This document shows positions 21,401-22,930 of a stretch of DNA of 22,930 nucleotides, piece after piece (position 1 is the stretch's first letter; the number at the start of each line of letters is the position of its first letter). A program made the position numbers and the translations under genes. Below the pieces are notes generated by a model. The model did no database searches. It had not been told where the DNA came from and was given only the letters and a program-made list of their open reading frames with translations. This stretch comes from DAIDKA01 sp035943195 (GTDB taxonomy: Bacteria > Pseudomonadota > Gammaproteobacteria > Steroidobacterales > Steroidobacteraceae). The DNA lies in NCBI GenBank assembly GCA_035943195.1, contig DASZCK010000002.1, positions 1-22,930 of the forward strand, read 5' to 3'.

Positions 21401-22930
21401 CATGGGTGACGAAGTAGCCCGTGGACTCATCCAGGTGGGACGCCACGGTTTCCATGGCGCTCATGCAGTCGGCGAGCACCTCCAGATCCGGCGTCACCAG
21501 TCCCACGTTGCTGTCGAAGGATTTGCGCAGCCAGTGATCCAGCGGCTGGGCCAGGCGAATACCGTGGCGGGCTTCGGCCATGGTGGAGCTGCCGGAGAGG
21601 GTATGACAGGCGCGATACACCGCCTCCGTAAGCTCGTGCGGCTGCGGTCGCTGCGCTTCCTGCTTCAGGTACTCGCGCACGATGGCCACGTGAGCATTGG
21701 TCTCGCGGGCGTAGATGTCACGCAGCACGTCATCTTTGTCCACCGCCTCGGCCGCAGCGCTGCTGTCCACCGCGGCAAGCTCAGGCACCGCCAGGAACTC
21801 CGGTCCGGTGGCATCCTCGGGCGGTTCCACGGCCGCCGGGGCCGGCTCGGGCGGCGCCGCGGGCGCATCCAGGTAGGGCCTGGCACCTTGCAGCACCTGG
21901 GTCGCCATGAGCGGCGATTGCGCCGAAGAGCTGCTCTCGACGCCCTCGCGTGCCGCGGCAAGAGCATGCGCACGCGCCATCAGCGCCTTGGCGTTGATGG
22001 TCACGGGCGTGCCATGCTCCAGCGCATCCACCAGCTGCGGCAGGCCGGCCACCATATCGTGCAGCGTGGCGGCGATGGCCGGCGAACGGGTCAGGGTATT
22101 GTCGAGCAGGCGATTCAGCAGGTTCTCGCCGGCCCAGGCGAATTCGCCCAGATCGCGTGCCCCCACCATGCGGCCGCTGCCCTTCAGGGTGTGCATGGAG
22201 CGGCGCACGCCTTGTAAGGCGGTGATTTCCAGCGGATTCTGTTCCCAGACCGGGAAGTCATTCGCGATCTTGGTGATCTCCTCGCGCGCTTCCTCGACGA
22301 ACAGCTTCAGCAGTTCCGGGTCCGCCACGCCCGCGGCTGCGGGCGTCTCCCCGGCAAGAACCGGCGGCACTGCGGTCTTCGCCGCGGCGGCCGCCTCCTG
22401 CGCTCGGACCGCCGCCGCGCCACCGCCGATCTGCACGGTTTGCGCAAAGGCGCTCTGCTCCAGCGGCGCGACCGTGGGCACCGGCGGTGCTGGTTGCGCC
22501 TCCAGTGCCTCCAGACAGGCCTGCGCGTTGTCGAGCATGTACCACGGATCGCTGCGCCCGGCCTGCAGCGTCTCCATGTAGTACTCGAGGCTGACGATGG
22601 CGTCGGCCAGGTGATCCAGACGCCCGCCACTCAAGGCAGCCGCGCCGCCGGGTTGCATCAGCGGCGCAAGGCGCACATGGATATTCTCGACCAGCTCGAC
22701 GGCACGCGATTTTCCGAGCATCAGCAGGCCGGCCTTGAGCCCGCGCATCAACTCCGGCCACGCATCGAGGCCAGCCGTGTCCAGCGTGCCGCCGACGCTT
22801 TGTGCGATCGATTCCTTGAGACGCGCCAGGTTCAGGATGCACTCGCGCAGCACCGCGGACTGCACCAGCTGGAAGTCCGCGTCGCTGGATTCGGCGGACT
22901 CCGGCGTGGGCGCGCGCGGCAGGATCATGC
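18465..22930 (-). CDS. chpA: ChpA/PilL-type multi-Hpt hybrid histidine kinase, N-terminus cut by window edge
   Basis: This is the CheA-like kinase controlling type IV pilus (twitching) motility and, in Pseudomonas, cAMP. About 1,487 residues are visible counting from the Met at 22928; the coding frame continues past the right edge. A FimL-like helical domain comes first (about 20-150). Three Hpt domains follow with H246 (MHTLKGSGRM), H442 (CHTLSGSSTM) and H690 (LHTLKGGARM), joined by long Ala/Pro/Glu-rich linkers. Then come a dimerisation and coiled-coil region, a HATPase_c domain with N-box N1068 (HMLRNAVVHG), DDGAGM and GRGVGMDVV, a CheW domain, and a C-terminal receiver with phospho-acceptor D1404 (LLDIEMPRMDG) and a conserved KPY. 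The second Hpt lacks the Lys after HTL. P. aeruginosa ChpA has more Xpt domains; some may lie beyond the edge. Confidence 0.93.
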   Translation of the reverse strand, partial: MILPRAPTPESAESSDADFQLVQSAVLRECILNLARLKESIAQSVGGTLDTAGLDAWPELMRGLKAGLLMLGKSRAVELVENIHVRLAPLMQPGGAAALSGGRLDHLADAIVSLEYYMETLQAGRSDPWYMLDNAQACLEALEAQPAPPVPTVAPLEQSAFAQTVQIGGGAAAVRAQEAAAAAKTAVPPVLAGETPAAAGVADPELLKLFVEEAREEITKIANDFPVWEQNPLEITALQGVRRSMHTLKGSGRMVGARDLGEFAWAGENLLNRLLDNTLTRSPAIAATLHDMVAGLPQLVDALEHGTPVTINAKALMARAHALAAAREGVESSSSAQSPLMATQVLQGARPYLDAPAAPPEPAPAAVEPPEDATGPEFLAVPELAAVDSSAAAEAVDKDDVLRDIYARETNAHVAIVREYLKQEAQRPQPHELTEAVYRACHTLSGSSTMAEARHGIRLAQPLDHWLRKSFDSNVGLVTPDLEVLADCMSAMETVASHLDESTGYFVTHGRLLERVLEAEKDLDRRIAESIEAERRAALSQPVGPAWQAPPAASSPHDENAETMVAPAFITPEELFAEPQLEAEHQASAQDNISGEEAGPHDETQLVKAPDFTAPPATATATEAEGPATDAQLDLPPEEEAPLADFDPDVASIFTEEATELLEVCESQLGQWRADPDNTERPAALKRPLHTLKGGARMAGITAMGDLSHELESLVNFIDSGGMAPSPQAFDVLQASVDELSRMRDSVAAGRGVAPARECIARIRALLNPGAGPIPEPAVPAAAPAPPPPPIESSEPEAAPPAMLTESALESAGLGTPLELEIEVDLAPAAEEEPAQPAPLHGMMPAALPVMTDMTPAAPLLVPPGREPVAAGDRPEMARVDADLLDQLLNVSGEVSISRARLEQQMGSIEFNLGELSRTVTRLKEQQRKLEIETEKQILHGHEEETGHRAEFDPLELDRYSAIQQFSRGLAETASDVASIQQLLESLAQETQNLLQQQARTVTELQNGLMRTRMVPFQRHVQRLSRIVRQAAADSGKRAELIVSGASGELDRQVLERMLPPFEHMLRNAVVHGIETPEERVARGKSDSGTIHLDLQREGAEVMVKVSDDGAGMKLNAIRDKGLALGLIQPGQSLSDEDAMQLILEPGFSTAGSVTQQAGRGVGMDVVATEIKRLGGSLNMETVSGQGTTFTVRLPFTLAISHALVVRTGDEYYALPLPTVEGVLRLSKTDVMTHLGRETATFDQGGQKYRFQHLAAFVGLEPSALPEGDVTVPVVLVRAGEHSTGLVADELIGSREIVVKSVGPQISSIRGISGATILGDGRIVIILDIGALVRGEWRSRFASQPLREKGDRRTFAMVVDDSITVRRVTQRLLERNGMRVITARDGMDAVTLLQDNIPDIILLDIEMPRMDGYEVAAHVRNDARLRDVPIIMITSRVGEKHRARAIELGVDDYLGKPYQEAQLLDAIVPLVERHRETQRNRRASADG

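Noticed and set aside
1..22930. Mobile elements, CRISPR arrays, tRNA or rRNA genes, restriction or defence genes
   Set aside because: I saw no transposase or integrase, no spaced direct repeats, and no RNA-gene signatures. Codon use and GC look uniform throughout by eye.

Overview
The window is compact, GC-rich bacterial chromosome with no intergenic gap over about 210 bases. It carries no mobile element, CRISPR array, tRNA or rRNA that I can see. Gene content points to a gammaproteobacterium: an ErpA-type A-type carrier, RppH, a fused chorismate mutase/prephenate dehydrogenase, AmpD, a DUF484-GGDEF cyclase and a ChpA/ChpC pilus chemosensory pair. The GC content and the DUF6152 pair suggest the Xanthomonadales/Steroidobacterales/Nevskiales neighbourhood. 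The taxonomic placement is inference.

Left part (1-2771, minus strand, read right to left): rppH, a one-TM coiled-coil protein (DUF6776-like), a bactofilin, erpA, and the first 216 codons of an exopolyphosphatase (ppx) cut by the window edge. The spacing is tight; DUF6776 and bactofilin overlap by 14 bases.

Middle part (2822-12324): a mosaic of short plus- and minus-strand units with very small or negative gaps. A BtuC/FecCD-type permease (2822-3799) is separated from its likely ATPase (6816-7592) by a minus-strand pair, tyrA and a diguanylate cyclase. The ATPase overlaps the stop of pdxH. Next come an inositol-monophosphatase/HisN-like phosphatase (minus), a PduO-type cob(I)alamin adenosyltransferase (plus), ampD (minus), bioA-rsmE (plus, overlapping), a short decayed gene remnant resembling a slipin tail, and a two-CBS-domain protein. 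The permease, ATPase and adenosyltransferase together suggest corrinoid uptake and activation. PdxH (PLP supply) and BioA (PLP-dependent) make this a cofactor-rich stretch.

Right-middle part (12332-17986): the least explained region. A minus-strand run of four closely spaced genes encodes a PhyH-family Fe(II)/2OG dioxygenase, two MacB/FtsX-like permeases and a secreted TPR protein. No ATPase or membrane-fusion protein is present. It is divergent from a translationally coupled pair of secreted proteins (DUF6152 and an unnamed companion). The 80-base divergent control region holds two perfect inverted repeats.

Right end (18002-22930, minus): the C-terminal 1,487 residues of a ChpA/PilL-type multi-Hpt hybrid histidine kinase, overlapping a CheW-like ChpC gene. 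This would be the downstream part of a twitching-motility (Chp) cluster.
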